Shown: positions 1 to 11,717 of the stretch, one piece after another
Position numbering within the stretch: position 1 is the first letter of the stretch
Layout of the letters: each line of letters opens with the position of its first letter
Assembly: GCA_000934385.1 (NCBI GenBank)
Contig: KN880831.1
Coordinates: 1-16,193, forward strand
DNA from: Cylindrobasidium torrendii FP15055 ss-10
Taxonomy: Eukaryota; Basidiomycota; Agaricomycetes; Agaricales; Physalacriaceae
Length of the DNA: 16,193 bases
Direction: 5' to 3'
Program-made: the position numbers and the translations under genes
The notes under the pieces: model-generated
The model's database searches: none
Told to the model about the DNA's origin: nothing
The model's input: only the letters and a program-made list of their open reading frames with translations

Positions 1-71
1 GTGTGTCGCTCGACGAGTTTCCAACCAAGTCCGACCGAGACCTTGAGAGCATCGTCTTTTGCTGTGTGGGC

Positions 72-78
72 TATAAAA
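72..78 (+). promoter_or_regulatory. TATA box of the secreted protein gene
   Basis: TATAAAA lies 84-90 nt upstream of the chosen ATG at 162. A C/T-rich, A-poor leader follows (about 100-160), which is the usual look of a fungal core promoter and 5'UTR. It supports starting at 162 rather than extending the open frame upstream to position 3. Confidence 0.6.
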
Positions 79-161
79 CCAGACGCGAAAAGACCATTCC
101 TCATCCTCACTTCGCCAAACCATCCAGTCTCATTTCCACCATCCCAACCACATTTAACAAC

Positions 162-673
162 ATGATGAAGACTTTTGTGGCCGTTTCTCTCCTTGCCTCT
201 GTCGCACTCGCTGCCCCAAACCTCGAGTTACGCCAAACCAACAACGCCAATAAGCCAGAGTGCGGTGTCGCAGGAGACGCTACCCTCTCCGACTGCCAAC
301 ACCTCTTCGACAACTGGCCATACTACCAAGACGCGACATGGGACGCGACATGCCACTCTGGAACAACGCTCGAGTACAACCCTACGTGCTACGGCAACTG
401 CTGTATCTATTCGTCTTCGAGGACGCCATTGTGTATGTCCATGTTATTCAGTGCCGAGTCTGTGGCTTACCGTCCTACAGGGGAGGACGTGCACACCGCT
501 GTTGGCCAGCTCCTGGGCTGCAGATCCGACGAGAAGGGCACAGTGAACGGGCGTGTCGAAATCACTGACTCTGGCACGATTTGCATGGCGGACCGCGACG
601 CATGCGGCGACTGCGTATGTGACCTCCTCTTCCTGTCCACAAATTCTAACACTGCACTTCACAGTTCAACTGA
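162..673 (+). CDS. Small secreted cysteine-rich protein
   Basis: The exon model is 162-432, 481-614 and 665-673, giving 137 aa. Residues 1-17/18 form a clear signal peptide (Lys3, hydrophobic core, ALA-A cleavage site), so the product is probably secreted. The mature part has ten cysteines in this model (C34, C45, C64, C76, C80, C81 and four more near the end), consistent with disulfides. Intron 2 (615-664: GTATGT, CTAAC, CACAG) puts the stop after a 9-nt last exon, so the protein ends CGDCFN. Intron 1 (433-480, 48 nt) is in frame and stop-free. Keeping it would add 16 residues and an eleventh, odd cysteine, so I prefer to splice it. The spacing faintly recalls small secreted fungal proteins of the Hce2/Ecp2 kind, but I cannot assign a family. 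The function is unknown; effector-like or antimicrobial roles are only guesses. Confidence 0.72.
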
Positions 674-1470
674 AGAAATGATTCGTTGCTGTATATATTA
701 TCTATTTATCTCAATCGTAACGAGCGCATTTCCATTTACGTCCTCGTGACACGCTGCTCCCCCAGCTCAAGAAGTTATAGCTTGAATATGGCGCTCGTTT
801 CCTTTCGTGCCATTTGTTAGACCACTCGAACGATGCAGCCACTTAGTGATGCCTATGTACAACTAGCGCGATGATTGAGCATAGAGTCTGCAGTCAGTTG
901 TCTATCGCGCAAGGAGTTGCTTGTACTTGACTCCTTTCGTTACAAAAGACCCTATTTGAGACTCGAAAATGCTACTAACATTGGTCCAACACCTTCAACA
1001 TGTACATATGTATTCATGCTGCTCGACGGCTCTCGTTTTGCCTTCCTCGGTCTATGGGTATGCCAGTGAAAATGGCTTATCAAGCGTGCACCTCGACCAC
1101 GCCTCCTGGGCTCCTATGAGGCGCCCTCATTTCGAACTTCTTTTAATTCATTCGTTCCCCGATGGCGGGCGGGGCAGCCGCATCGACCCGATATCGCACT
1201 TTGGCAATTGAACGCACAGTCCGCAAACGGGTATGTTCCATTCACATTTTCAGCCCAATCGAGCTGTTGACCAGCGAAGCAGGAAATCTAGCCTTGAAGC
1301 ACCACTTTTGTAGACGGAGACGCTCCCACTTCTGATTGAAGTGCAATGGAAATGGGTAAGCTTTGGTCGTGTATCCGTGTACCGTTCACGCTGCCTGAAA
1401 TTATGTGTCACGGAGGCTAAGACAGACTACGTACGTGAAATGATCATTGCGATGTCGGAGAGTTGGAATG
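674..1470. other. Intergenic, no gene recognised
   Basis: Short open frames at 875-1069 and 969-1211 show no family features, no splice-linked extension and no signal or membrane segment. The stretch probably holds the 3' end of the secreted protein gene and the promoter of the next gene. I saw no tRNA-like clover, no terminal repeats and no transposon-like frame. Confidence 0.5.
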
Positions 1471-1477
1471 TATAAAG
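1471..1477 (+). promoter_or_regulatory. TATA box of the Ser-rich protein gene
   Basis: TATAAAG stands 49-55 nt upstream of the ATG at 1526. A pyrimidine-rich tract (about 1500-1520, TTTTCTCTC) lies between them, a typical fungal initiator context. It argues that the first in-frame ATG (1463), which is upstream of this TATA, is not the start. Confidence 0.5.
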
Positions 1478-1525
1478 TCTGATGCAGAGGTCCTTCGCCA
1501 TCATCACTCTTTTCTCTCAAGCACA

Positions 1526-2062
1526 ATGACCAGCTGGGAACCTTACATGGACCGTACTCTCCCTTTGGCCGCCAGCCTGTCGCGCAGACGGCCCTCCTCA
1601 GCGGCGCCATTCTCCGAAGCTCCTCCCCTACCCAGCGTTACCAGGAGAGACTCGGGTTACAGCACATACAGCGAGTCTTTTCCGCCGCCGCTGCCGCCGC
1701 AAAACCCTGCGCGAGCGAGGAGCAAGCATAGTTCGATCACACCAGGCAGCGAGTACCCCATCGCACTGAGGGATGCGAGAGGAGCGTCGAGGGCATCAAG
1801 TCGTTCAAGTTCGTCGTCGTCGGGACTAGCGAGCTCATCTCAGCCACCAAGCTCGACCGCTGCAACGGCCGCATATACTCGAGCGGCGCATCTATCCGAG
1901 TCGCCGGAGGAAGACTACCAAGCAGAGGTCCATGCAACATCTGATGACCGTGCCCTGCTGAGTCCTCGCATGTGGCACTCTCAGTCGTGTTCGAGGCGAG
2001 GCAGCGCAAAGTCGGAAGAAAGCCATAGTACTGAGCGACGTAAAAGTGGGAGAGGCGAGTGA
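1526..2062 (+). CDS. Unrecognised Ser/Pro/Arg-rich protein
   Basis: This is a single-exon frame of 178 aa starting at ATG 1526 (context CACAATGACC), just after a TATA box and a pyrimidine-rich leader. I do not recognise it. The protein is low in complexity: RRRP near residues 20-25, a Pro tract (PPPLPPQNP) near 55-63, a serine run with seven consecutive Ser near 95-105, and a charged C-terminus rich in Ser, Arg, Lys and Glu. It has no signal peptide, membrane segment or folded-domain motif. It is likely intrinsically disordered, with many possible phosphorylation sites (RRDS, SRRGS). It could be a regulatory or scaffold protein or a poorly conserved orphan. The open frame, core promoter and lack of stops over 537 nt support it, but GC-rich serine repeats can stay open by chance. 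Confidence 0.5.
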   Translation: MTSWEPYMDRTLPLAASLSRRRPSSAAPFSEAPPLPSVTRRDSGYSTYSESFPPPLPPQNPARARSKHSSITPGSEYPIALRDARGASRASSRSSSSSSGLASSSQPPSSTAATAAYTRAAHLSESPEEDYQAEVHATSDDRALLSPRMWHSQSCSRRGSAKSEESHSTERRKSGRGE

Positions 2063-2642
2063 TTTCATTTCAGATACTTTTGCAACGGTCGAGCTAATAA
2101 CCGCGCCCCCGTAGGCTGGCACGGACTGCTGGGAAAGCTGAAGCGTTCAGCAGGCAGTAATTGAGCTTTGAAAATATTAGGCGGAGAAAATACCAATGGC
2201 AATGTTTCAGTAAATTCTTATGGTTCAGAAGGAGCTTGACTTGATATGCACATGATTTACGACTTTCAATGACAATGTATTCAGAATTGAACACACATAG
2301 AATCCCGCATGAGTTGAGGATGTGCGCCAGACTGAAAAAGAGCGACGCGTCGAATCCACGATGTCTGAAAGGCAACTTGTACTGTACCGTCGTGCTATGC
2401 ATCAAGTGGAAAAGGAGCTTCCGGCGTCTCGGCCCGACGGTCGAATCTGATGACATAAGCGTGGCGGTCATAATATTCATGCATCAAGGTCAAGCCTCAG
2501 TTCTCCCAAGTTGGGCTTTTTAAAAGCATTCTTCTCTCGCAAAAAATTCGCAGGATACAGAGTGCATTTTTGGGTACGGACGTCTGATATAAAGAGGGAT
2601 ATATTTTCTACGTGTATCTTAGCATCGCGGACTTGGTACCAG
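2063..2642. other. Intergenic between two convergent genes
   Basis: This holds the 3' flanks of the Ser-rich gene (+) and the GH7 gene (-). Open frames at 2094-2480 (-) and 2269-2523 (+) overlap each other antisense and show no domain, signal or splice support. The sequence is more AT-rich than the genes. I see no repeat or RNA gene. Confidence 0.5.
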
Positions 2643-2695
2643 CTGCGAATTGAGGATAAGTTCAGAGCATAGAGCGAAAAAAAGAATATTCTCAC
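2643..2695 (-). other. Possible 3'UTR intron of the GH7 gene
   Basis: The GH7 stop codon (2699-2697) is followed by one G and then GTGAGA (from 2695). A pyrimidine-rich run, a CTTAT branch-like motif and CGCAG ending at 2643 complete it. The length is 53 nt, the same as the coding introns. It lies outside the coding frame and so does not change the protein. Confidence 0.4.
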
Positions 2696-2696
2696 C

Positions 2697-4215
2697 TTAG
2701 GCCGAGTAAGTCGAGCCGATGGGACCCCACTTGATGTTGGAGTACTTGACCGAGGCATCAGGAGACTCAGACTCAACGTCCTCAGGCTTGCCAGAGTCGG
2801 TCGAGCACGTTCCGCGGGCGGCACCAGGGCTAGAGGAGTCAGTGGGGTAGGTCGAGTCGAGCCTGCGCGGGATGTAAGTTGCAGGTCAATCTAGAGATGA
2901 ACAAGTTGCATACCAGAGCATGTTGACGGCGTGGTCATCCCAGATGGACATGACGAGGACCATTCCGCGGTCGAAAGCGTCACCCATGCCAGCAAGACCA
3001 CCACGCTCGTTGAAAGAGTCGGTGTCACCGAAAGCAGTCTTCTGAGAAGTGCAGAAATCCTCTGTGATGGAGTTGACTTCGGGGACACCGTCAACAGCGG
3101 CGACCGAGTTCTCGATGACCTTGCCGTTTTGAACATAGAGGCGGCGGATTTCAACGAGATCACCGCTGGTGGTGTTGTCGGCGGTGATGAACTGGGTGAC
3201 GACGGTGAAGGGCGAGTCGGTATCGACAGTGAGGCCTGATCCGTAAAAGCTAGTGTCTCCCATGCGGTAGGAGTTGAAGTCACAGCCATCCTTGTCGCAA
3301 ACACCGTCGTAGCGCTCATCGCCATCTCCACAGTCGGTACCCGTGCAGGAAGTCTGTCCAGTGACTGTGCAAGTGTGCGGGGTGTAGGCAGAAGAGACGG
3401 AGTTGGCTTCCCAGACGTCCATCTCGGAGCAGCAGCTGCCCATAGTTCCCGTACCAGCGTTGACGTCGTTGTCAGATGGCTCCCAGCCCTCAGAGTTGGC
3501 CTAGAAAAGCCATAAGTTTATAGGTCCACAGTCAGATCGAACTAGACTTACTTTGCCGTCGATGAACTTGATATCATGCGGGCACTGAGCATCGCAGTAG
3601 CCAGTTCCGTACTTGGCACCAGCCTTGTTGGTAGGGTAAGACGACAGACCACCGTCTTCCTCCATCTCGACAAAGTAAAGGGCACCGTTGAGGCCACAGG
3701 GAAGGTTGGAAACATCGACGTCGAAGGTGAATTCCTGGTTCTTCATGTTGAACATCTGGTAGCTGCTCTCATCTGCGAGGAGATACACGCGGGAACCGAT
3801 GTTGGTCGAGTATTCACCCTCGGTGACGAATGTGAGGGTAAGCTCAGCGCCGGATGCGGTGATACCGTAGGTGCTGGAGTAGTCGGCACCATCGAGGGCG
3901 CAGCTGGAGGCACAAGTCTCGCCATCGGGGCACAGGGTCGCATCCCACTCGTTGCCGGTGTAGCAGTTGTCCGAACCCTCAGTGGTGTGAAGCCAGCGCC
4001 AGTTGGAGTCGAGGGTGACGGAGAGGGCCTGGGAACTATTAAGGGTAATTCGCACAAAAACTAGTAATTAGGCGTACAGATTCAGTGCAACTGCCACCCT
4101 CGGAGCACTCAGAGACGGTGAGTGCAGGGTGCGACTCCGCCGTCAGAGTGCCAACTTGCTGGGCATAAGCCACAGAAAGGAAAGTCAGAGAGAGCAGAGC
4201 GGTTTTGGAGAACAT
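2697..4215 (-). CDS. GH7 cellobiohydrolase (CBH I type, no CBM)
   Basis: The exons are 4215-4078, 4028-3552, 3500-2914 and 2862-2697, giving 455 aa. All three introns are 49-51 nt with good sites. The enzyme is a secreted reducing-end exo-cellulase of glycoside hydrolase family 7, which splits cellobiose from crystalline cellulose with retention of configuration. Residues 1-18 are a signal peptide ending AYA before QQ, the usual mature N-terminus. Family hallmarks follow in order: [44 protein letters not shown], then the active-site segment [10 protein letters not shown]. Its nucleophile is E231, D233 assists and E236 is the acid/base. [13 protein letters not shown] and [18 protein letters not shown] come later. 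The loop segments look like cellobiohydrolase rather than endoglucanase. The protein stops at GPIGSTYSA with no linker or CBM1, as in many basidiomycete GH7s. The start is supported by a TATA box 62-69 nt upstream. Confidence 0.96.
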
Positions 4216-4276
4216 GTCTGCTAGCCGAAGAGTGGAAGGAGTGAAGATACTGATTTTTGGCCTACTGTCCTCTTCG

Positions 4277-4284
4277 CTTTTATA
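4277..4284 (-). promoter_or_regulatory. TATA box of the GH7 gene
   Basis: TATAAAAG on the minus strand lies 62-69 nt upstream of the GH7 ATG at 4215. It implies a short leader of about 35 nt and fits a strongly inducible fungal promoter. Confidence 0.65.
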
Positions 4285-4285
4285 A

Positions 4286-5626
4286 CATTTCGCACAAGTC
4301 GAGCTCGCGGAAAAATACAGGCGATTTCAGGCTCTCGTCCATGGTCGCTCAGGCTGATAGCACGTGCACGGAGCTTACACTCGAGTGGAAATAAAAAGAA
4401 CGTTGATGGACTTTCTCCTTTGATGCTGCGCTCTCCCAGAGCGATTTCTCCGTGCTCCATGTCCCGCAGACATCTATGCCCGACGAGAGCGATTATTGGC
4501 CGATGAGTCAAGTGTTCAAGTCGGGTAACACGTCTCCGACAGCAGAGTCAAGGGTATGGCTTTAGCGTTGCCGCGTAGTGGTGGTGTCAGTTTAAGCCCT
4601 TGCCCGCCACGTGCTTCGGATTTTGCCCAAGGCAAAAGAGGCCCGGCGTCGCCAATTTTTGCTTTCCTCAAGAAAATTTCCTGTTCTCAAGATAAGGTTA
4701 CCATGGAGAACGTTTCGAGACATGTCTACGTCCTTCGGCCTCCAATGGCAGCTATGAGTGTGCTTGTTCAAAGAATTATCGGTTACTCCGACGATAGAAG
4801 ATGTAAGTAAACCTATTGAGCTAGGCGCTATCAGAGAAGCGTTCAAAGGATACCAACATACAACTAGAATGTAATTGCCCGACCTATGTGTCTCGAGACT
4901 TGAAATCCTACCCCGCGATCGACTTCGATTCTTCTTTGCGGTACTGAAACTAGCTCAGTGAGGTGGGTATGTCCGAGCTTACCCCTCCGAAGTCCTAGCT
5001 CTAATTCATTTATAATAAGTCTCTCTCGCTCAATTCAAGAAGCATTGGGCACTTGTGGATATCCTAGCGGATTTCTGAGGGATTTACTCGTTTAAGCACC
5101 AATGCACCAGAACCCGCTGACCAAATTGGCGGAGAATTCTCTCCCTTGTTATGCGGGTAGTGGAAAAGCCAGCGTCATGCTTTGTGCGTACGGTTACAAG
5201 GACCAAGGCTTGTCGTCAGTCCCGTTGTCATATACAGTTCCTCGTCGAAATCCGGCTAAGTCGAGTGAGTAACTTAACACAGGCAGGATTGAAGAAGCGA
5301 TAGAAATGCCCACAAGTACAAGTAAACACGGTCAACCTGCTCTCACCACTGCAAATTGAGCGACATGGGAAAAAACTAGTATGCGATAGACGATAGCACG
5401 GGGGGATCTATCTCCTAGTGTACTTGCATGGACATTTGTACGCAACTGACTAGCTACTTGAAGGTCTTGTAACTCTACGGCTACTCACGACAGACGGACA
5501 ATGTTATGTCGCCTTTCTTTAACACAGACGAGCCATATGCTTTCATGAAGAATTGTTGAACCAATGACTCGTCTGACGCATCGGTGTGGGCACCCAGCAA
5601 TGTTTCGCTTTCTTACAATCCAGAAT
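4286..5626. other. Long intergenic region, GH7 promoter side
   Basis: About 1.3 kb contains no gene I can support. The part near 4290-4700 should carry the GH7 promoter; a CCACGTG E-box-like hexamer sits near 4608, without other proof of function. Frames at 4556-4810 (+) and 4592-4846 (-) overlap antisense and look random. I find no tRNA, transposase frame or clear repeat. Confidence 0.5.
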
Positions 5627-5632
5627 TTTATT
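5627..5632 (-). terminator. Polyadenylation signal of THI4
   Basis: AATAAA on the minus strand lies 24 nt after the THI4 stop codon, a plausible position for a fungal 3'-end signal. Confidence 0.45.
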
Positions 5633-5655
5633 TTGTACATCCTTGCATTTGTATC

Positions 5656-7536
<1,881 letters not shown>

Positions 7537-9772
7537 ATGGCCGCCGATCCCGTACTTGGAAAACGCGCACGCGAAGATGCTGCCGACGTCGCCATGCCCG
7601 CCCAGGACGTCCCCAGCGCCGAAGACGACAGCGACGATGAGGTTGGACCCATGCCCATGCCAGCAGAAGTAGAGGAGCAGTTGATTGCCAAAAAGAAACG
7701 TAAAGGTGCGTTCGTGGCCAGCTTACGACTTGTTAAGAGCCTCAACAAACCCAGCCCAGTGCTTCCCCATGAGAAATTGTATCTAGAGCATCTTCCGGAC
7801 GCGAACCAGTACTACAAAAGCTTCATGCACCGCGAAACGATCAACTTCTGTGTTGTAACAAAGACCGACTTCCTCATCACGACCTCCGTAGACGGCCACT
7901 TGAAACTTTGGAAGAAGCAGGACAACGGAATCGAGTTTGTCAAGCACTATCGCGCCCATTTGACACCAGTCACTGGTCTCTCGGTTAGCGCGGACGGTCA
8001 ATTGCTGGCTACTATTTCAGAGGATGGGACAGCCAAAGTGTTCGATGTGGTCAACTTTGGTGCGTTCCCCGTCCAGTCCCCAGCTTTGTCCTCACCTCCT
8101 CTAGATATGGTCAGTATCATCAAGCTTGGATTCACGCCGCGTGCCTGCTGCTGGGTACACAAACGCGGACAGGCGCAGGGCTTGCTTGCCATCTCGGACT
8201 CTGCCTCTGGAACTATTCGCATATATGATGACAGCGGCAACAGCACACCGCTAGAGCTCATCACCAGCCTTCACCGCTCTCCCGTCCACCTTATGACAGT
8301 GCGTTGGCGAACTGCATTGTTAATCCTTCCACTCACATTGCGCTAGTATAGTGACCGCTATGACACTGTCATATCTGCCGACGAATCTGGATTTGTCGAG
8401 TACTGGCAACCTGTCGAGCCATTCACCCTACCCAAGAACGTCGGCGGGCTGTGGACCTTCAAGAGCGCGACAGACCTGTACGAGTTCAAGAAAGCCAAAT
8501 CGATACCCACGTGCATTACTCTGTCGCCCGACTCATCCTCCTTTGTTACGTTCTCCCTTCCGGACCGCCAAGTCCGTGTCTTCAATTTCCTTTCTGGCAA
8601 GCTTAGTCGCAAGTACGATGAGTCCTTGACGGCGATTCAAGAGATGCAGCAGGCGGGAACAGCTGTCTACAAGGTCGAGGATATGGAGTTTGGACGCCGA
8701 CTGGCGACTGAGCGCGAGTTGGAATTGCCTGGGCCGGATGGGAAGACGCCTGGGATGTGGATAAACGCCGTCTGGGATGAGAGTGGGTCGTTCGTGCTCT
8801 ACCCAACCTTACTCGGCATCAAGGGTATGTCGATTCCCTTTACTATCCATTTCTTGCTGACTTGTTTTGAAGTTGTCAACGTTGTTACGAACCGCGTCGT
8901 GCGGGTGCTGGGCAAGGAAGAAGCCGTAAGGTTCTTGAACATTGGTCTGTACCAGGGAGCACCTGCCAAGCGTTCAATGACGACTATGGTTCGTCTCGAA
9001 GCATGCCTTGTTTCTCCATACTCAACATTGTGCAGGCTATGGCGGCGTCAGCTAACCCAATCTTGGCGGAGCGTGCCCAGCGCGACCCTAGTTTGTTCTC
9101 GACGGCATACAAGCGAGGTCGATTCTATATCTTCACACGCTCAGAACCCGACCACAAGGACGGCGACCGCGACGTCTTCAACGAGAAGCCCACCCGTGAG
9201 GAGCAGAACGTCGCTCTTGCGCCTTCCGGAAACTTGTCTTCCCAGTCGGCATTAGCCCATTCAGCCACGATGCATACTACCATGGGCGACATCCATATGC
9301 GGCTGTTCCCTCAGCAGGCGCCCAAGGCTGTCGAGAACTTTGTTGGACATGCAAGGAGTGGCTTCTTCGAGGGTGTCATCTTCCACCGTGTCATCCCCAA
9401 GTTCATGATCCAGACGGGCGACCCGTTGGGAGATGGGACGGGAGGCGAGTCGATCTGGGGCAAGGAGTTTGAGGATGAGTTCAGCGAAGACTTGAAGCAC
9501 GATAGGTATGTCGTTTGCTAGTGTCTACTGACATCTTGCTAACGTCTTTGTGCAGGCCGTACACTGTATCGATGGCCAATGCTGGTCCGGGCACGAACGG
9601 TAGTCAGTTCTTCATCACGACGACAACGACACCTTGGTTGGATAACAAGCACACGATCTTCGGGCGCGTGCTTTCTGGACTGGAGGTTGTCCATGCGATT
9701 GAAAACGTGAAGACGAACAAGGGTGATAAGCCGTATGAAGATATCAAAATTGTCAATATTATTGTCGAATAG
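7537..9772 (+). CDS. WD40-repeat cyclophilin (PPWD1 type peptidyl-prolyl isomerase)
   Basis: The exons are 7537-7705, 7760-8059, 8105-8298, 8347-8824, 8873-8988, 9036-9505 and 9556-9772, giving 647 aa, the length expected for PPWD1 homologues. These are nuclear, spliceosome-associated peptidyl-prolyl cis-trans isomerases. The order is an acidic N-terminus with a basic KKKRK (52-56), then [15 protein letters not shown]40 repeats run from about 80 to 420 ([86 protein letters not shown]). After [14 protein letters not shown] comes the cyclophilin domain (about 498-647). Catalytic residues of human cyclophilin A are matched by R537, F542, M543, Q545, F595, W603 and H608, so it should be active. 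The six introns are 45-54 nt. The first three had to be removed to restore known motifs. The donor of intron 5 (GTTCGT) is weak. Confidence 0.95.
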
Positions 9773-9958
9773 TCTTGCCAATCTATCCCGCCTCCGAGTT
9801 TTCCACCACTAGGCTGGCAATAATGAGGTTGGTCAGGCAGCTGTCTATAGGAGTACCCATGCTGTCAAAAGCTATTTGCTGCAGTGTTTTATGTTGATAA
9901 CATTATCCCTCATAGAGCATCTGGCTTGTACACGTTATCCTTTGTGTGTGTATATACC

Positions 9959-9964
9959 AATAAA
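9959..9964 (+). terminator. Polyadenylation signal of the WD40-cyclophilin gene
   Basis: AATAAA lies 187 nt after the stop codon in an AT-rich stretch, the first good signal downstream. The remaining 9773-10093 interval shows no other feature. Confidence 0.4.
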
Positions 9965-10093
9965 AGCGGCGTCAGGCGCGGGTCGGTTCATGTCCTGCCT
10001 ACCGCGAGAGTCATTGAGTCTAAGATCGGTGTCCTGTAGAGGCTTTTGAAGTCTGAATTCTTAGCATCGTTCCTCGTTTGGCAATTCTCGTCG

Positions 10094-10112
10094 AGTGACA
10101 GTCACTGAGTCA
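10094..10112. promoter_or_regulatory. Palindrome plus TGAGTCA site upstream of F-box-like gene 1
   Basis: AGTGACAGTCACT (10094-10106) is a 13-nt palindrome with a central A. It overlaps TGAGTCA (10106-10112), the half-site arrangement bound by Gcn4/AP-1 type bZIP factors. The same block, with one different central base and reversed strand, lies upstream of the paralogue (13010-13028). Conservation between paralogues suggests an element that matters, or simply a recent duplication. Confidence 0.5.
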
Positions 10113-10165
10113 CACCCGTTGAACGATTACCACTGACTACCACCACCACCCCTTTCACGGCCACG

Positions 10166-11388
10166 ATGTCTTCTCTTCCGATTGAAATCAAAGCAGCCGT
10201 TATTGACTGCCTATCTGGCAACGGCGGCTCGTTGTCCGCAATAGCGCTTGTATGGCCAGAGGTCCTCTTTCGAATCCGCGAGCATCGCTTCAAAAGTTTC
10301 GAGCTACGAAGCGCAAAGCGCGTAGCCGGGTTGTTGGATATCTTGGAATCGAATCCTGCTATCTCTCCTCTCATTCATTCTGTCTGGATCAACAAGCCGC
10401 GCATCTACGCAGAGCCAAAGCTCCCCCGCTTATTTGAATTGCTCACCAATGTGTCCATCGCTCGATGCGACATGATCCACTACTCTTCTGGCACTCAGGC
10501 AATCCTCCGCGCGTTTTCTGGGCCGTACAACAGTGTAAAAGATGCCTCGTTGCATTTTCGACGTCGTAGTGGTATGACCAGACTGTCACTCGATATAGAC
10601 GGTCTTTTGGTCTTTCTGCGCATGATCCCGAATGTGGAACGGTTGCAGCTTGGATTCAATCCCGACTTGCGCAGCGGCGTTTCCACTGGAGGCAGACCCC
10701 AAGTGCTTGAACTAGCCTCCCTGCAAATTTTACATCTGCCGCCAGAGGTGCTAGCAGCGCCTGTCTTCCTCGACCAGTTTTTGGAATTCGTCGCTCTCCC
10801 AAACATATCATCCCTCTACATCGAGGAGCTCTTCGATACAGTGTCTCTCAACAAAGTATTACGTCTCTGGGGAAACACCTTGAAGGAGTTGCACTTTCTA
10901 AGTCTGTATGACGATGGCCCGGCCACTGATGGTAAATTCTTTGGGCTTTAGAGTTATCTCAGTCTCCTGACATTCTACTAGGATCCACTCTCACACTCTA
11001 CCTTCCAGGTGGAATCGAAGTGGTCGAGTTCGGCATTGTAATTGGACATTGCGCCGAACAGGACGCCTACACTGATATGTGGACACGCGCGTTGGAAGAC
11101 CATTGTGCGCGCTTCCAAAATCCAGCGCTTCGGTCTATTAGTTTGGAGATTTTGATTTTGGGCATCCAACGAGAGCCGCTGCAAATGGCTCTCATTCATC
11201 GACTCGATACAGTTATAGCGTCCCCAGAATTGGCGATAACCCATCTCGATTGGGATGTGGGAGAGGACTATGGACTTTATAATTCCAAGTCACAGCGGGT
11301 CTATGAGGCCCTCTTTCCTAGAATTTATGATCGCTTCATCTCGCCGATGGGGAGGCTGAAATACGGGACGACATGCAACGTCGAATAG
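10166..11388 (+). CDS. F-box-like / LRR-like protein, paralogue 1
   Basis: The exons are 10166-10931 and 10982-11388 (50-nt intron GTAAAT...CTACTAG), giving 390 aa. The N-terminus (SSLPIEIKAAVIDCL, then ALVWPEVLFRIREHRF) resembles the degenerate F-box start of the large Agaricomycete F-box-like families: LP.E......L, then LVC..W-like and a phrase like the R..LF..I..L of those proteins. The rest is leucine-rich with irregular repeats (NVERLQLGF, LELASLQILHLPP, LPNISSLYI, GNTLKELHFL), as in LRR-like partners. F-box proteins bind Skp1 and bring targets to an SCF ubiquitin ligase; here the F-box is weak, so this role is inference. It has no signal peptide or membrane segment. The paralogue at 12938-11718 matches it over the full length and has its intron at the same place. 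A G-to-intron phase-1 join is shared by both. Confidence 0.8.
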
Positions 11389-11717
11389 ATATCTACGTCC
11401 TTGGATACCTGAAATGTAAATAGGCTATCATTATTACTCACCAAATCCACTTGGTCTATGGGTGGTATATGGGTTAGTTGCACCAGGTCATTCGTGCGTG
11501 GAGTGGGAATGCGAACAAGTGTCTATGCTGCTCAGTGCTCAACAACCTGGCTTAAAATAGTCGTGAGAAATGGTATTTGTCGTGGCTGGCTTGCTACTGT
11601 AGCGCTCTCAGTATTCGGATAAGGGAGGAAGCTTCGACAAGCTCACAGATGTAGCGACAATAACACCCATTGTGACGATCGTGATTTATGTAGTGCAAAG
11701 GGGATAAGTACACATAT
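11389..11717. other. Spacer between the two convergent F-box-like genes
   Basis: These 329 nt separate the two stop codons. They hold the two 3'UTRs and no frame or repeat I can support. Confidence 0.5.

Noticed and set aside
2094..2523. Overlapping frames on both strands (128 and 84 aa)
   Set aside because: They are antisense to each other in 3' flanking sequence, with no signal, domain or splice support.
2931..3239. Plus-strand open frame of 102 aa inside the GH7 gene
   Set aside because: It is antisense to GH7 exon 3 and acidic only because of the codon use of the gene.
3576..4064. Plus-strand open frame of 162 aa across GH7 exon 2
   Set aside because: It is exactly antisense to a confirmed GH7 exon with strong codon bias, which commonly opens the opposite strand. 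It has no domain or promoter of its own.
4556..4846. Overlapping frames of 84 aa on both strands upstream of GH7
   Set aside because: Mutually antisense, random composition, no promoter-leader structure.
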